DNA of 64,000 nucleotides from Rhizophagus clarus (lineage: Eukaryota; Glomeromycota; Glomeromycetes; Glomerales; Glomeraceae): the NCBI GenBank assembly GCA_015698045.1, contig BLAL01000162.1, forward strand, positions 1,488,001 to 1,552,000. The letters run 5' to 3'. The notes beneath the pieces were generated by a model. That model made no database searches, had not been told where the DNA came from, and was given only the letters and a program-made list of their open reading frames with translations. The translations under genes were made by a program, and so were the position numbers. Shown in pieces: positions 1 through 13,694 of this stretch. Positions within the stretch are counted from its first letter, which is position 1, and the number at the start of each line of letters is the position of its first letter.

Positions 1-359
1 GCATCACATGGTTGAAGTTCAGTGGTGGTATTTGGTAGTAGAAACTTTATATCTACACTATTCAATTTTTCTTAAGTTTCATCTAAGATTAAATGCATTA
101 ATGCATTATTAATTAAAAGAAGGATTTTTCTTCTTTTTCTCTTCATTATTTTATTAAGCTTAAGAAGAACTACATTAAAAATGCGGCTAACTTGAATCCA
201 AGTTTTATTATTCCAAAAATAATAAACAGGAAGATTTTATAGTTAATATTTTTCATAACATGTGAAGTTTCAGTTATATTTATGAATAAATGTAAGGGTT
301 ATTTTTTCTGTTCTAGTTGCATTTGCTACACAAAATATTGTAACTCAGGACTTTCTTTT
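1..359. other. Gene-less AT-rich leader
   Basis: No supported gene was seen. The DNA is AT-rich with short A and T runs. It adjoins a degraded pogo transposase on the minus strand and may be more of the same relic, but I could not align it. Confidence 0.4.
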
Positions 360-910
360 TTATGACCAGATAAAGGACCATATGCTAATACTCTAGAAGG
401 TTCCATTTTCCAGAAGAGACTTATTTCATCCTCATTTCAGATATCTTCAGGATCATAAGGTGTGAAAAGCTGTTGTAAAACAAGGCAGTCATTTTTAATT
501 GATTCTGCAGAAGGAGCGCTTGCATCTTCACCTTGCTTTTTAAATTGGCACAAACCATAGCATTTTTTAAAGCCAGTTAACTATTCATCTGACTGATAAA
601 AATCTTCTATTAAAAATTGGTTAGCAAAGTAACTCACCTTTGTTTTTAAAATATTACCATCAATGTTTTGCTTTATGTTAAATGCATTATCAACCCAAAG
701 ATTCAATGCACTTTCAAGTTGTGGCTATTTCAAACCATGAAATTTTTTAACACTTCCTTGACTTTTTGAAATAGTAAGCTATTGCTCTTTTTCTTTCAAA
801 ATATCAGTTATTATTGACTTTTCAACATGATATTGTTATGCAAGACTAACATTAGGAAGGATTGGATTTTTTTCTTTTTCATCACAGATTTCACATTTTT
901 GTGAAGCAGA
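360..910 (-). pseudogene. Degraded pogo/Tigger transposase relic
   Basis: The minus-strand translation shows pieces in the same order as the intact pogo transposase at 1522-3416. They include QGEDASAPSAESI (compare QGEAASAPLDKLD), FWKMEPSRVL (compare YWKMEPKRTI) and an upstream stretch with LESALNLWVDNAF (compare IEEALTLWVLKAL). Several stop codons interrupt the frame (for example within the linker before the QGEDAS motif and before the DEISLFWKMEP motif), so this is an old non-functional copy. It covers the CENP-B-type helix-turn-helix region and the start of the DDE domain. It is clearly a different, more diverged family member than its neighbour. Its ends were not found. Confidence 0.75.
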
Positions 911-1103
911 AAAAAATAACTCTTTTTCTTAATATTTTTTCCATATTATAACAAAAGATTATTCGCATTTTGGTAAAATAATTTATCTGCACACTAAGCA
1001 ATTTATAGTATAAACTAGTGTAACATAATTTGCTTAATATATCTGTTCAGTTAATATGGGTTTGGATACAGTATATAGAAATTTATTATATAATTTCATT
1101 ATA

Positions 1104-3756
1104 CAGTACACCCTTACTATAGCGAATTTTTTTATAGCGAATAACTTACTATAACGAAGAAAAGTACGGGTACATATTTTTTAATAATTAAAAATTCTTA
1201 TTATACCGAATTTTAAAGTAAAAATTCTCTAACTCATAATACGAATTTAAATGTTAAGACAATTATAATAAAATGACCCTTCATATAGCGAAGAATTTTG
1301 CTATACCGAATTTTTAAAATGTTACACAATAATTTAGCGAATTTTTGATCACATGAAATTTTATTTGAACAATTCGAACAATTCGAATTTGCCTTTAAAG
1401 GTTAGAATTTTTGTGATTAAAGTTAAAAAGGAAAATTATCATAAACAAGATCATGATTTATTTTTATTATAATACGGCAAATATAACCTTGATCAGTTAG
1501 TTCTTTTTTTTACACGTCACTATGCCCAAAACTAAAAGTGCACTAAATAAATATTCCCAAGCAAAAGGTAAAGATAAAATGAGAACTTTACCGAAAAGAG
1601 CATCTTTAACTATTGCCCAAAAGCATGAAATATGTTATAAAAAAATCAACGAACCTTATATAAAAAATAAAGAACTTGCGGAACTATATAATGTTAGTGA
1701 AGGATGCATTAGTGATACGTTAAAAAAATCACAAAAATGGCTTGAAATTGACCCTCAAGCACCCGAAGCCCAAGGGAAAAGACAAAATAAGTTGAATTTT
1801 CCAGAAATTGAAGAAGCTCTTACATTATGGGTATTGAAGGCTCTAGAAAATGGTGTTGATATTAGTGATCAGGTTTTACATGAAAAAGCTATAGCATTTG
1901 CTTCTCTATATAAAGTTGAAAATTTTAAAGGAAGTAATGGTTGGATTGGTGGATTTAAAAAAAGACATAATCTTTCTTGCTATTTAAAACAAGGAGAAGC
2001 TGCAAGCGCACCTCTTGATAAACTTGATGAATTCAGAAAAAACCTTCAAGATTTGATTCGTAATTATAGTCTTGAAGATGTTTTCAATTGCGATGAAACT
2101 GGTTTGTATTGGAAAATGGAACCCAAAAGGACGATCTCCAATAAACCTGTATCTGGAAAAAAACAATCTAAAGATCGGGTAACAATTCTCCTTTGTTCTA
2201 ATGCAACTGGTACTGAAAAGCTTAAACCAGTATTCATTCACAAATATAAAAATCCTCGTCCTTTAAAGAATTTATCCAAAACATCTTTACCAGTAGAATA
2301 TTATTGGAATTCAACAGCTTGGATGCAAGTTTCTATTTGGAATGATTGGATTCGTAAGTTTGATGCACAAATGAGATTAAAAGGAAGAAATATTCTTCTT
2401 CTTATAGACAATGCTCCTGTCCATGCTTTATATGAAGGTGTGGAATTGACCAATATAAAAATTGAATTTTTGCCTCCTAACACAACTGCACACTTACAAC
2501 CATGCGATAAGGGTATTATAAATAGCTTTAAGGTACTAAAATTTCAATATAATTTTAATAATTAAGAAATTCTAACTTACAATATTTGATTTTGCAGGCA
2601 CAATATCGAAAATTGCTCCTTCAAAATCGTATCAAGGCTTTTGACTTTCAACAATTAACAGGAAATAGTAAATCTCCAATCAATATCAAAAAAGCTATTA
2701 AATATGTTGTGTCAGCCTGGGATAGAGTTCTTCCTAAAACTATATTTAACTGCTAGAATAAAACGGGAATTTTGCCAGATGATACGAATTCTTATAACGA
2801 AATTGAAGAGAATAGGCATAATGAGACAGAAGAAAATGAATATAGAGAAATTCAAGATTTAATCAATAAGCTTGAGTATACACACCCTCTTATTGCTGAA
2901 GAATACATTAGATTAGACCAGGAGAATGAAATTGCCGGTATACCTCCATCTGAAGAGCAGATTGTTGCTATTCTTAAAGAAAATAATACTATGTCTGATG
3001 ATGAAGGTGATAAAGATATTATTTCAGTAACGAGTTCTGAAGCCTTAATTGCATTTGATACAATTTTTAACTATGTAGAGCAAAATGATAGTCAAGATAT
3101 TTTTGATAAAAGTGCATTAAAGGTAATGAAAAAAATTAGAAAAATTGTTTATAGAAATAATTTTTTTTCTAAAAAACAATCAAGTTTAGATTTATTCGTT
3201 ACAGATAAAGGTAGTAAACTCAAGCCAAATAACACTGCTATTGATCCAGTTGATAATAATACTATGAACAGGGAAAGGGAAGGCGATAATAATATTATTG
3301 ATATTGAAAATTTTGATTTTGAAGCTTTGTATTTTAATGAGTTTGATTTTTATAATTATGAAGAAGACCAAGGTTTTATTGAATATCAAATCGATGAGAA
3401 TAGTCTTTATAAATGATGTATGACAGTATTACAGTACTCGTATCATACTCAATTAAGTAATAGTCATTGAGTAACAAAAATATAAAAAGTATTTGTATGT
3501 GAGTTCATAATAAATAATAAAGAACACTCGTTAATTGAATATAATTGGTTTTGTTTTATTGTTTTTTTATCTTTATTGCCAAATAAATTTGGTTTGTATT
3601 TAATAATAGTGCGATAATGCATTTATCACGTGATTATATGATTTTTTTGATATAACGAAAATCTTATGTTTATTCGTTATACACTATAACGAATTTTCTT
3701 ACTATAACGAATTTTGATCTTCAGCCCACAAGATTCGCTATAGTAAGGGTGAACTG
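1104..3756 (+). mobile_element. pogo/Tigger DNA transposon with intact ends
   Basis: The element is 2653 bp and bounded by near-identical terminal inverted repeats. The left end begins CAGTACACCCTTACTATAGC and the inverted right end begins CAGTTCACCCTTACTATAGC, about 23 of 24 matching over the outer part. Each end is flanked by TA (1102-1103 and 3757-3758), the target duplication expected for Tc1/mariner/pogo elements. Subterminal copies of TATAGCGAAT and CTATAACGAA recur near both ends (about 1110-1340 and 3650-3745). These could be transposase binding sites, which is inference. It holds one transposase gene on the plus strand. The near-perfect ends suggest a fairly recent insertion. Confidence 0.92.
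1522..3416 (+). pseudogene. pogo/Tigger transposase, one in-frame stop
   Basis: Exon 1 is 1522-2532 and exon 2 is 2598-3416, joined at GTACTA...TTTGCAG with the frame kept (337 codons, then 273). From the N-terminus there is a CENP-B/Psq-like helix-turn-helix (LAELYNVSEGCISDTLKKS) and a second DNA-binding helix region (WIGGFKKRHNLS). The DDE_1 catalytic core follows, with first Asp in FNCDETGLYWKMEP, second in LLLIDNAPVH and third in LQPCDKGIINSFK. The C-terminal part is acidic. A TAG at 2754-2756 lies where relatives usually read Trp, in the context FNC-stop-NKTGI, so the copy is probably inactive unless read through. Otherwise the frame is open and would give about 609 residues, a normal length for the family. 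Confidence 0.88.
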
Positions 3757-4065
3757 TATTCAGCATAATTTATTATAAAAAAAATTGGATCTGTAATATA
3801 TGGTTCAGTAAGATCCCAGAAACTATATATAAAGGTTAGTTTAAAAAATTGAAATTTTAATATGAACTTTACCCAAATTCCTATTGGATAATTGATCAAA
3901 AAAGGAAAAAATTTATATCAAAATTGGTATCACCTTCCTTTTATATATGTAATTTAGCCATTTTTAGTAATGATTTGCAAAAAAATTTCCTATCACTTTA
4001 TCTATTTTAATGGCAACCTATCTATAGAGTTTCCGGGGTCCTGGTTTATATAGCAAATTTTCAGT
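3757..4065. other. Gene-less spacer
   Basis: AT-rich DNA between the pogo element and the MITE-like repeat. I see no coding or structured signal. Confidence 0.5.
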
Positions 4066-4460
4066 ATATGGGGACTCCCGTAGCAAAAGGTGGAGATGGG
4101 CCAAAAAATCAAATTCGAGATTTTATGATAATTATATACTTATTGGCCTAATTATTCAAAAAATACAATTTTTTATTAGTTGTAGATTAATAAAAAAATT
4201 GTAAATTTAACATTTTTTTGTTAATCATATTTTACTTTTATGATATTAATAAGTTGTACAAGTTTGTTAGAAAAAAATCATTACTTTTAACAAATTCCTT
4301 GCAAAATTTTATCCTAGTTTAGTATAAAAGAATTCTAAAAAATCTGAATTTTTTTACAATTAAACAATGATCTGCAAAATTAATCATGTAATTTAAACTG
4401 CGATTTCTCAAAACCTCGCAACTGGCCCATCTCCCCCTTTTGCTACGGGTGTCCCCATAT
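4066..4460. repeat. MITE-like inverted repeat, about 395 bp
   Basis: The two ends form a terminal inverted repeat of about 37 bp. The left arm begins ATATGGGGACTCCCGTAGCA and the inverted right arm begins ATATGGGGACACCCGTAGCA, both followed by AAAAG-G-GGAGATGGGCCA. The interior is AT-rich with no open frame. A target duplication could not be fixed because the ends are AT-rich (TA or TAT possible). The outer ATATGGGGAC resembles the end of the MITE at 48410-48618, but the rest differs. Confidence 0.75.
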
Positions 4461-4588
4461 CCAGAGTTGACTGTTGTTGTAACTTCGCTAGCAAATTTAT
4501 CTGCAGGATGAATCGGATCGCGTGTGAGCCATATAATGTATTCTAGTCCGTTGTCTTCAAACTGTAACAGATGTATGTCGTTGTACAA
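4461..4588 (-). other. Short unrecognised coding-like fragment
   Basis: The minus strand reads an open stretch beginning MYNDIHLLQFEDNGLEYIIW and continuing to the edge of the inverted repeat at 4460. The composition looks protein-like, but I do not recognise the family. It may be an exon or gene remnant cut by the MITE-like element. Evidence for a real gene is weak. Confidence 0.25.
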
Positions 4589-4779
4589 GCCATTCGTTAA
4601 CCTACGAGTGTTAACACAATTTCTTTAAGTGGCCGGAAATCATTTGTTTTAAAATGTCAAATATCCAATTTCAGGAAATAACTGAAATTTATTTTGACTT
4701 TGTTCGTACGTCGTATTTTTCGCTTGCAGAAAAAAAATAACTGCAGTTTTATCTTGATTATGTTGTGAAATGATACACA

Positions 4780-6190
4780 ATGTCCATCATTAATGATAAT
4801 CCAAAAAGTGGACATCCGTTAAACTTCTTTCGCAAAATGTCGAATTCTAACCACTCTTCCCCGGGAACAAGTAATAAAATCTTAATTATTCCTTCAGCGA
4901 GTGATTTTCATATTCATCTTCGTCAAGATGATTTAATGGATATGGTAGTTCCTCGAATTGCGGAAGGAGGTGTCTCTTTATGTTACGTTATGGTATTATA
5001 AAACGCAGACAAAAATTATTTTTTGTTCTCTTGTTAAAGGCCATCTAACGTTTGATTTCTTATAGCCAAATCTTAAACCACCCATTACTTCTACGGAACA
5101 AGCTCTCGCTTATAAAGATAAGTTGGAAAAGCTGGAATCAGATGTAACTTTTCTTATGAGTTTGTATCTTAATCCTGATTTGACACCTGAAGAAATTAGA
5201 AAAGCAAAAGCTGCCGGAATTGTTGGTGTTAAGTCATATCCTAGAGGAGTAACTACGAATTCTGATTCGGGTATAGAGTCATATAAAGTTTATTATCCGG
5301 TTTTTAAAGTTATGGAAGAAGTTGGAATGATATTGAATCTTCATGGTGAAATTCCAAGTGACATAGAACAGGTTAATTTTTTTGTCAAATCACATTTTGT
5401 ACTTAATTCATTCGTCATTAACAAAATTTTATTCATACGAGGTTTTTAGGATATTTGTGTAATGAATGCCGAAGAAAAATTTTTAATACATTTGAAAGAA
5501 TTACATGCAGATTTCCCGGAATTAAAAATCGTTTTGGAGCACGCTACAACTAAAGCGGCAGTCGAAATGGTTAAAAAATAGCTCGATAATTTTTTAAATT
5601 GTCTTTTTCTATCTTACTAAATACATTTTTTTTAGGTAAAATCGCTTGGAGATACTGTTGGTTGTACCATAACTATTCATCATTTACAACTTATCGTAGA
5701 CGATTGGGCAGGACAATGTCATAATTTTTGTAAACCTGTTGCAAAATTTCCTCATGATCGACAAGCTTTACGTGACGTAATTCTTGAAGGTAAGTACATA
5801 TTTATATGACTAAGCGATCAAGACTATACTAAGCAAATATCCAATTTTACAGGACATCCTCGCTTTTTCTTAGGAACAGATTCTGCTCCACATCCTGCAC
5901 ATCATAAAGAATGTGCCCAATCTTGTGCTGGTGTGTTTACTACTCCTTTAGCACTTCCATATCTTGCTACAATTTTTGATTCATTTAATGCGCTTCATAT
6001 GCTTAAATCGTTCGCATGTGAGAACGGCAAGAAATTTTATAATATTAAAGAGGAGAAATGTCGTGAAATTAAACTAATTAAAGAAAATTGGTTAGTTCCA
6101 AACTCGTACTCATTTAGTAATACACAAGCCGGAATTGTTGTTCCATTCTGGGCTGGAAAAACTTTAACATGGAAGATTGACTCAAACTAA
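4780..6190 (+). CDS. URA4: Dihydroorotase (pyrimidine biosynthesis step 3)
   Basis: Converts N-carbamoyl-L-aspartate to L-dihydroorotate in the cytosol. Five exons (4780-4992, 5066-5371, 5450-5569, 5636-5789, 5853-6190) join in frame to 376 residues, normal for the single-domain fungal/PyrC type. Visible metal-site residues are the HxH pair in SDFHIHLRQD (H44, H46), the lysine expected to be carboxylated in GVKSYPRG (K127), His in LHGE (H164), His in LEHATT (H204) and the catalytic Asp in GTDSAPH (D274). The first ATG was used. A second Met at codon 20 is an alternative start and would remove a non-conserved leader. It converges on the kinase gene with 203 bp between stop codons. The full active-site set suggests a working enzyme. 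Confidence 0.95.
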
Positions 6191-6393
6191 TAAATAAAAA
6201 AGAATTATTTTTTTTGGAAAAAATATAGACAAACATAATTAAATAAAATATAAATATATGTATTCTTGTATTACTACTAAATACCCCTAATATTTTGAAT
6301 AAATTTTTTTTTCTAAAAAGAAAAAGAATTTAACTTATCATCAGACTTAAACTCGACATATTTGTCATGATTGGTAAGAATTTAATTTTTAAG

Positions 6394-8547
<2,154 letters not shown>

Positions 8548-8776
8548 CAAGATCTCTGCTCGTTTTGAGTATCTTTACAAAACTAAAGACGCGCCAAGTA
8601 ATTAGTAGTTTAAAAGTAAAACCGATTGCGATCATATTTTTAAATTTTAGGAATAAATCTGTTGTACAAACCGTCATTGACGATCGATACAATACAATCC
8701 AGAAGTTTCCCGCCAAATTCCGTGGTTGGTCATAATTTAAGTATTAAACGTTCGATCTAACTTTTATATAATACAA
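8548..8776. promoter_or_regulatory. Shared divergent promoter region (kinase / RINT1)
   Basis: A 229-bp gap separates the start codons of two divergently transcribed genes, so both promoters must lie here or overlap. No clear TATA box was seen. The stretch contains short CG-bearing words that are rare elsewhere in this AT-rich window. The regulatory role is inferred from position only. Confidence 0.45.
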
Positions 8777-11700
8777 ATGACTTCTACTGATTCCTACGAT
8801 CCTGAAGTTCTTATAAGAGATCTCGACGAAACCGCAACGGAAAATTATGTCGTTGATTTTCTTAGTTCTCATTTTAGAGAGTTGGAAGATCTAGAAAAAT
8901 TGAATTCAACTTTAGCTGAGCTGAAGGAAAACGAACAATCCCTGAACGAAAAGGTTAAGTGAGATCGAACATTCGATCTTCACAAAAGTTATTCAAATTA
9001 TTGATTATGGCTTCAATTTTATAACTTTAGCACATTCAAACGCAAGCAAAAACTTCGAAAGTACTTCAACAAGCACTTGATTCCTTTAATGTTACCATTA
9101 ATGAACTTGAAAATTTACAAGTAACGCGAATGGAATTAGAAGATGCGTTAGCGGATCATTGTAGTATTGTAGTTTCTGAAAATCCGGTAGAAGGTTCAGA
9201 GAACGAGACGCTAATGAAAAAATTGGTTAAATTACAGCAACAAGTTGATAGTTTGGAAAGATCAAAACGATACCTCAAAGTTTTAGTGATTGCAGATGAA
9301 CTGAGGTGTTATATTGTTTTATACATTAAGTCGAGGTCTTGATCATTATAAATTATTAATGATAAATCAACCGTTATATTTTACAGTACAAAGGCAAAGC
9401 AATTGATTGAAAAATCTCCACAAAAATCTCTTGTGCCATACACACAACTTGCACATCTAGCGCGTAATATCAAGTCTAATAGTAAAGAAGCAGGTCATGC
9501 AGTTAGTCATTTAGATAAATATTTACAACAATGCGTTGACACGCTATGGGAAGATATGAAAAGTAGATTGACAAAGTTAGTTCTATGATAATGCTTCTTT
9601 CTTTTTATTACTAGTTTATTCTTATTCTTAAATAACGTACATTCATTTTAGAAAATTTAAACAGACACTTGATGCACTTAATTGGCCAACACCAATTAAA
9701 GTTCCTTACCCACCTAACACGACTGATAAATTTTCTGCATTTAGAAAAGCATTTACTGAATTATTGTTATTACAACGACCAGTTGACGTTGATGAAGTGC
9801 CAAAACCTTTAGAATCTAAAAATTCCAAGGAAGATAATGTGCCTCTCCCACCACTCTTACCAATGCAGATAATGGTTGAACCTTTGATAGTTCGGTTCAG
9901 ATATCATTTTGATTCAAAAAGACCTACCAATAGAATTGATAAGGTAATTAAATGTAGCATAAATATATCGTCAATATGGAATCTCTCAAATTGCTTTTAC
10001 AAAATAATTTAGCCCGAGTGGTATTTTAGTCATGTTATCACTACTATACGCGAACATTCGCCATTCTTGACCGGTGCAGTACAAGCTATCGTTGACGATG
10101 CAGGTTTTGAGAAATATCACGCAAAAGTACAATTGAAATTTCCTTTTTGTATTTCCATTTATAAATAATTCCGATTAATTTGATTATTTTGCTATTAAGA
10201 ATGAATTTATCCGATGTCTGCTTGTAGCCGTCACTAGAAAATTAAATAACAGTGTGCCAACATTATTGAACTCCCCACAAATATTTTCACACACAGTGTT
10301 TGAAACATTACAATTTGACCAAACTTTACGTGAGTTGCATATGTATACTCCTCCCGGACAAGAAGAATGGGGAGGATGTGTTGAGGTATTTACTGGAAAG
10401 AAGGAATGGTTTAAAGCATGGTTAAAGGTTGAAAAAGCCTGTATGTACATACGCAATTTAATGACAAAATTATATATACATGCGACTAAATTATTTTTTT
10501 TTTAAAAAAAAAAAAAGTTGCAGAGGCACGTTATAATGAAATTATGCATTCAGAGGATGTATGGGAAATGGTTGATGAAGAATTTCCTGATGATGAATAT
10601 AAGCCAACTAAATCGGCAGCAAAATTAATCAATCTTTTAGAGCTTGTAACAAGTCAGTTTTATTAATAATATTCCCTTCGAGTTCTTGAGGAAAAAATTT
10701 TTTAGTTAACGACAATGTTGTACTTTTCATTAGGTCGTTATAAACTATTGCCCTTGTTTCACAATCGGATTCGTTTTCTAATTGCTATTCAAGCTGAATT
10801 ATTGGTTTCCTATTCCAAGAGAATCGATTCTGCTGTTGATTCTTTTGGAAATTTGAGTTATTCAATTGTAAGGGCTGTTCCGAATGTTGCAACCACGGAT
10901 ATCACGGGAGTCGAAGGATTGAAAAGACTATGTCGATGGCTAAGTAGTGCAGGCTTTATCAGCCGAACAATCAAAGAATGGGGTGAGGATTCGGTAAATA
11001 ATTTAAATCCAGAATATTATTATTGTTATTATTTTATGAATTTCTTGGATTAAATTATCTAATTTCCTAATTGTTTCTCTAATTTTAAAATCGATATAGT
11101 TTTTTCTTGAACTTTGGCATGAGGTTACCGTTCGTGCTGCACGCAATACAGGCAATACAAGCGCGCATGATGTTACTGTTCGTGCTGTACATAATATAGG
11201 CGCGTCACCTTTACCATCCCCAACATCATCTATTAGTTCCACAGAACAAGGTCAAGTTACTTCTTCAAAAAACGAGAACGGAGCAATCACTGTTGATGAA
11301 GGAACAGTTTTTGATGATCCAGCTGAATTATTTGATAATATTTGTGAGCGAATTCAATCATTAATAGTAAAAAATGTTTCCCGGGAATTTTTTAATGGAT
11401 TGAAAGCATATATCAAAAAGTATATATTACATATTTATATCTGTGTTTATTTCATTAATTTTTTTTTTTACGAGTTTATTTGTGCTAATTCGTTTCATTA
11501 TTTAAATGCTTTTATTTTACAATAGAAATAATTGGTCAAGGTCCGATATATATAATAATGATCTTACACGTCAACAAATAGCTGTATTGAATAATCAGTC
11601 AAAAGATAATCAGTCAAAAGATACCACATCTCGATCAGTCATTGAACTATCACCAGAGCTTTATTCACCATTATCAGATCTTGCACATTCTCTTACATTC

Positions 11701-12198
11701 TTATCTAATAATTTGCCTGATCGTATATTTAAACATATATATAAGGATGTATCAAAAGAATTGGAAGATTATTTATGGGATCGTATCTTGATGAAAAAAC
11801 ACTTCTCTGAAATGGGTGGATGTCAGTTTGAAGTTGATATGGAAAAGGGATTATTTACTATTGGAAAAAGATGGATTCGTAAACCCGAAAATTATTTTAG
11901 GAGGTATATTACAAGATTAACCCTATGCTGAAACTTTATAAAGTAATCTAAGGAAAATTTTTTTTCTGTTAGGTTGAAAGACGCTTGTATTTTGCTTACT
12001 CTTCCTGCAAATAACTCCAAAATAGAGAGTAAGTCCGATGAAAAGTCACAACAAAGGACATTGTCTCAAGTAATCTCTATGTTATCCGATGATGAATTAG
12101 AACCTATAGCAATTCCTAAAATGTTAGAGAATTTAGGAGTGCATCATTTAACACCTAAAGAAGCGATAGATGTTATCGAGAGGAGAGTAGATTCTTAA
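8777..12198 (+). CDS. RINT1: RINT1/Tip20-family vesicle tether (Dsl1/NRZ complex)
   Basis: Subunit of the ER tethering complex that receives Golgi-derived COPI vesicles. Eleven exons (8777-8953, 9031-9305, 9387-9575, 9652-9943, 10013-10126, 10200-10440, 10518-10652, 10734-10993, 11100-11419, 11526-11903, 11973-12198) sum to 869 codons including the stop. Family-specific landmarks are KPEWYFSHVITTIREHSPFL in the middle, a WFKAWLKVEKAFAEAR segment, FFLELWHEVTVRA, FDDPAELFDNICERI, and near the C-terminus KRWIRKPENYFRRLKDACIL, which matches the RINT1 C-terminal signature. The N-terminus is predicted coiled coil. At 868 residues it is slightly longer than animal RINT1. The acceptor of exon 7 was chosen inside a long A-run (AAAAAAG) because other nearby AGs create stops. 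Confidence 0.92.
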
Positions 12199-12664
12199 AA
12201 TCTTGAAAAATACATTTGTAAAAAAAAATTTTTTTTTTTGAAAGATGACTTCTTAAATTATATTAATTACCATGATTATAATGTTAAATTCTAATTGATG
12301 GTATATTATTTAGAAAGATCTTGACTCAAAGTTGCCATCCTAATATAATGTGATAAAACTTCCATTAACTATTAAACTATACTAATTATAGTAAAATCTT
12401 TGCCAAAATCTCCAAATTTTGATGCTGGCCAGAATTATATCGAAATTGTATTAAAATTCTGCCAAAATTTAGAACAAAACTTTTGGATCGTTAATAAGTG
12501 ACCATAATAAGGTAGACATCGACAATCAGAGAATTGTCTTTTTGAGGTTTAGTTCTTTCAACCGGAGGATAAAATTTTTTCTAATATAAAAATAACTAAA
12601 GTGTAATGCTGAACCTGATATACAAATTGCATTTTTTAGCATTCGATTACCAATATAGTTGAAA
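12199..12664. other. Intergenic spacer
   Basis: AT-rich; includes the 3' region of RINT1 and the presumed promoter of the hydrolase. No coding signal or clear motif was seen. Confidence 0.5.
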
Positions 12665-13531
12665 ATGATGATTAATGAATCTTCGATAGTTCATAAGGAA
12701 CTTTCTTATACTTCCTCAGAGCGTCCATTACAAAAACTTGATTTGTATCTTCCTCCACCTTCAACTGAAATAGATTGTTATCCTCCTGTTGTAGTAATTA
12801 TACATGGAGGAGCTTGGCGTTCTGGGGATAAGAATGAATTTACGAAACTTGGTCGACAATTATCACTTTATTATGCTGTTGCAATTGTAAATTATAGACT
12901 TACAACAAAAGATACACCTGAAATAAAAAATCCTTTACATGTAGAGGATGTTGCAGCGTCTATTTCTTGGGTATCTTCATACGCAAAAGAATATGGATAC
13001 CGTGATGATAGAATATATCTTGTTGGTAATAGCGCAGGCGCTTTTATTTCTGGTCAACTTGTACTTAATCCAGAATATCTTAATTTTTACGATCCTAATT
13101 TGTTAGGTAAAATTCGTGGTGTTATTGGCGTAGAAGGAATTTACGATCTCATAAACTTATTAGAATCTTATCCTAAATACATTGAATTTGTTCAACCAGC
13201 TTTTGGTAACGATAAGAATATTCTTAAATCTGTTTCACCACAATATATTACATTAAATACAAAAATTCCTCCTTATTTGTTAATTCATAGTTTAGATGAT
13301 GAACTCGTTGATATTGATCAATCAAATAATTATTTTGAACATATTAAAAATTCTGGTGGGAAAATTATTGAAATTGAAACTTCTTTAAAAGGAAATCACG
13401 ACGAAGTTATGCAAACTGATGAATTGATTCAAAAAATAACGGAATTTATTATCACTCAGGAATCTCGAGAAGCTAGTTGGAATCAAGTCGTTGAAGCTGC
13501 AATGAAATCGATTAATTTTCCAACGATTTGA
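12665..13531 (+). CDS. Alpha/beta hydrolase (kynurenine formamidase / BD-FAE-like)
   Basis: Single-exon gene of 288 residues. The oxyanion-hole motif HGGAWRSGDK lies near residue 50. The nucleophile elbow is VGNSAGAF (GNSAG). An acidic catalytic candidate is Asp in LIHSLDDELVD, and the catalytic His is likely in KGNHDE. This order fits small carboxylesterases and arylformamidases of the HGGxW group. The substrate cannot be read from the sequence. A TTG lies two codons upstream, but the ATG at 12665 is the better start. It converges on RPAP2 with about 160 bp between stops. Confidence 0.85.
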   Translation: MMINESSIVHKELSYTSSERPLQKLDLYLPPPSTEIDCYPPVVVIIHGGAWRSGDKNEFTKLGRQLSLYYAVAIVNYRLTTKDTPEIKNPLHVEDVAASISWVSSYAKEYGYRDDRIYLVGNSAGAFISGQLVLNPEYLNFYDPNLLGKIRGVIGVEGIYDLINLLESYPKYIEFVQPAFGNDKNILKSVSPQYITLNTKIPPYLLIHSLDDELVDIDQSNNYFEHIKNSGGKIIEIETSLKGNHDEVMQTDELIQKITEFIITQESREASWNQVVEAAMKSINFPTI

Positions 13532-13694
13532 TTTATTGTAAACATATTTGCAAAAAAAAGAAAAACAATATGAATTGAGAAAAGTCCTTTATTACAGTAA
13601 ATTAAAAATGTAATTATGTTAAAATTCATCTTAACTGAAAACCTTGTGACTAAGTACAAATAAATAGCTATTTAATTATAATTAGAGTAACAGA

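Noticed and set aside
1984-2483. Minus-strand open frames inside the pogo transposase
   Set aside because: They are shadows of the plus-strand gene, with no protein-like composition of their own.
8777-12198. Annotation as COG4 (Golgi tether)
   Set aside because: The overall tether layout is similar, but the KPEWYFSHV and RKPENYFRRLKDACIL signatures belong to RINT1/Tip20.
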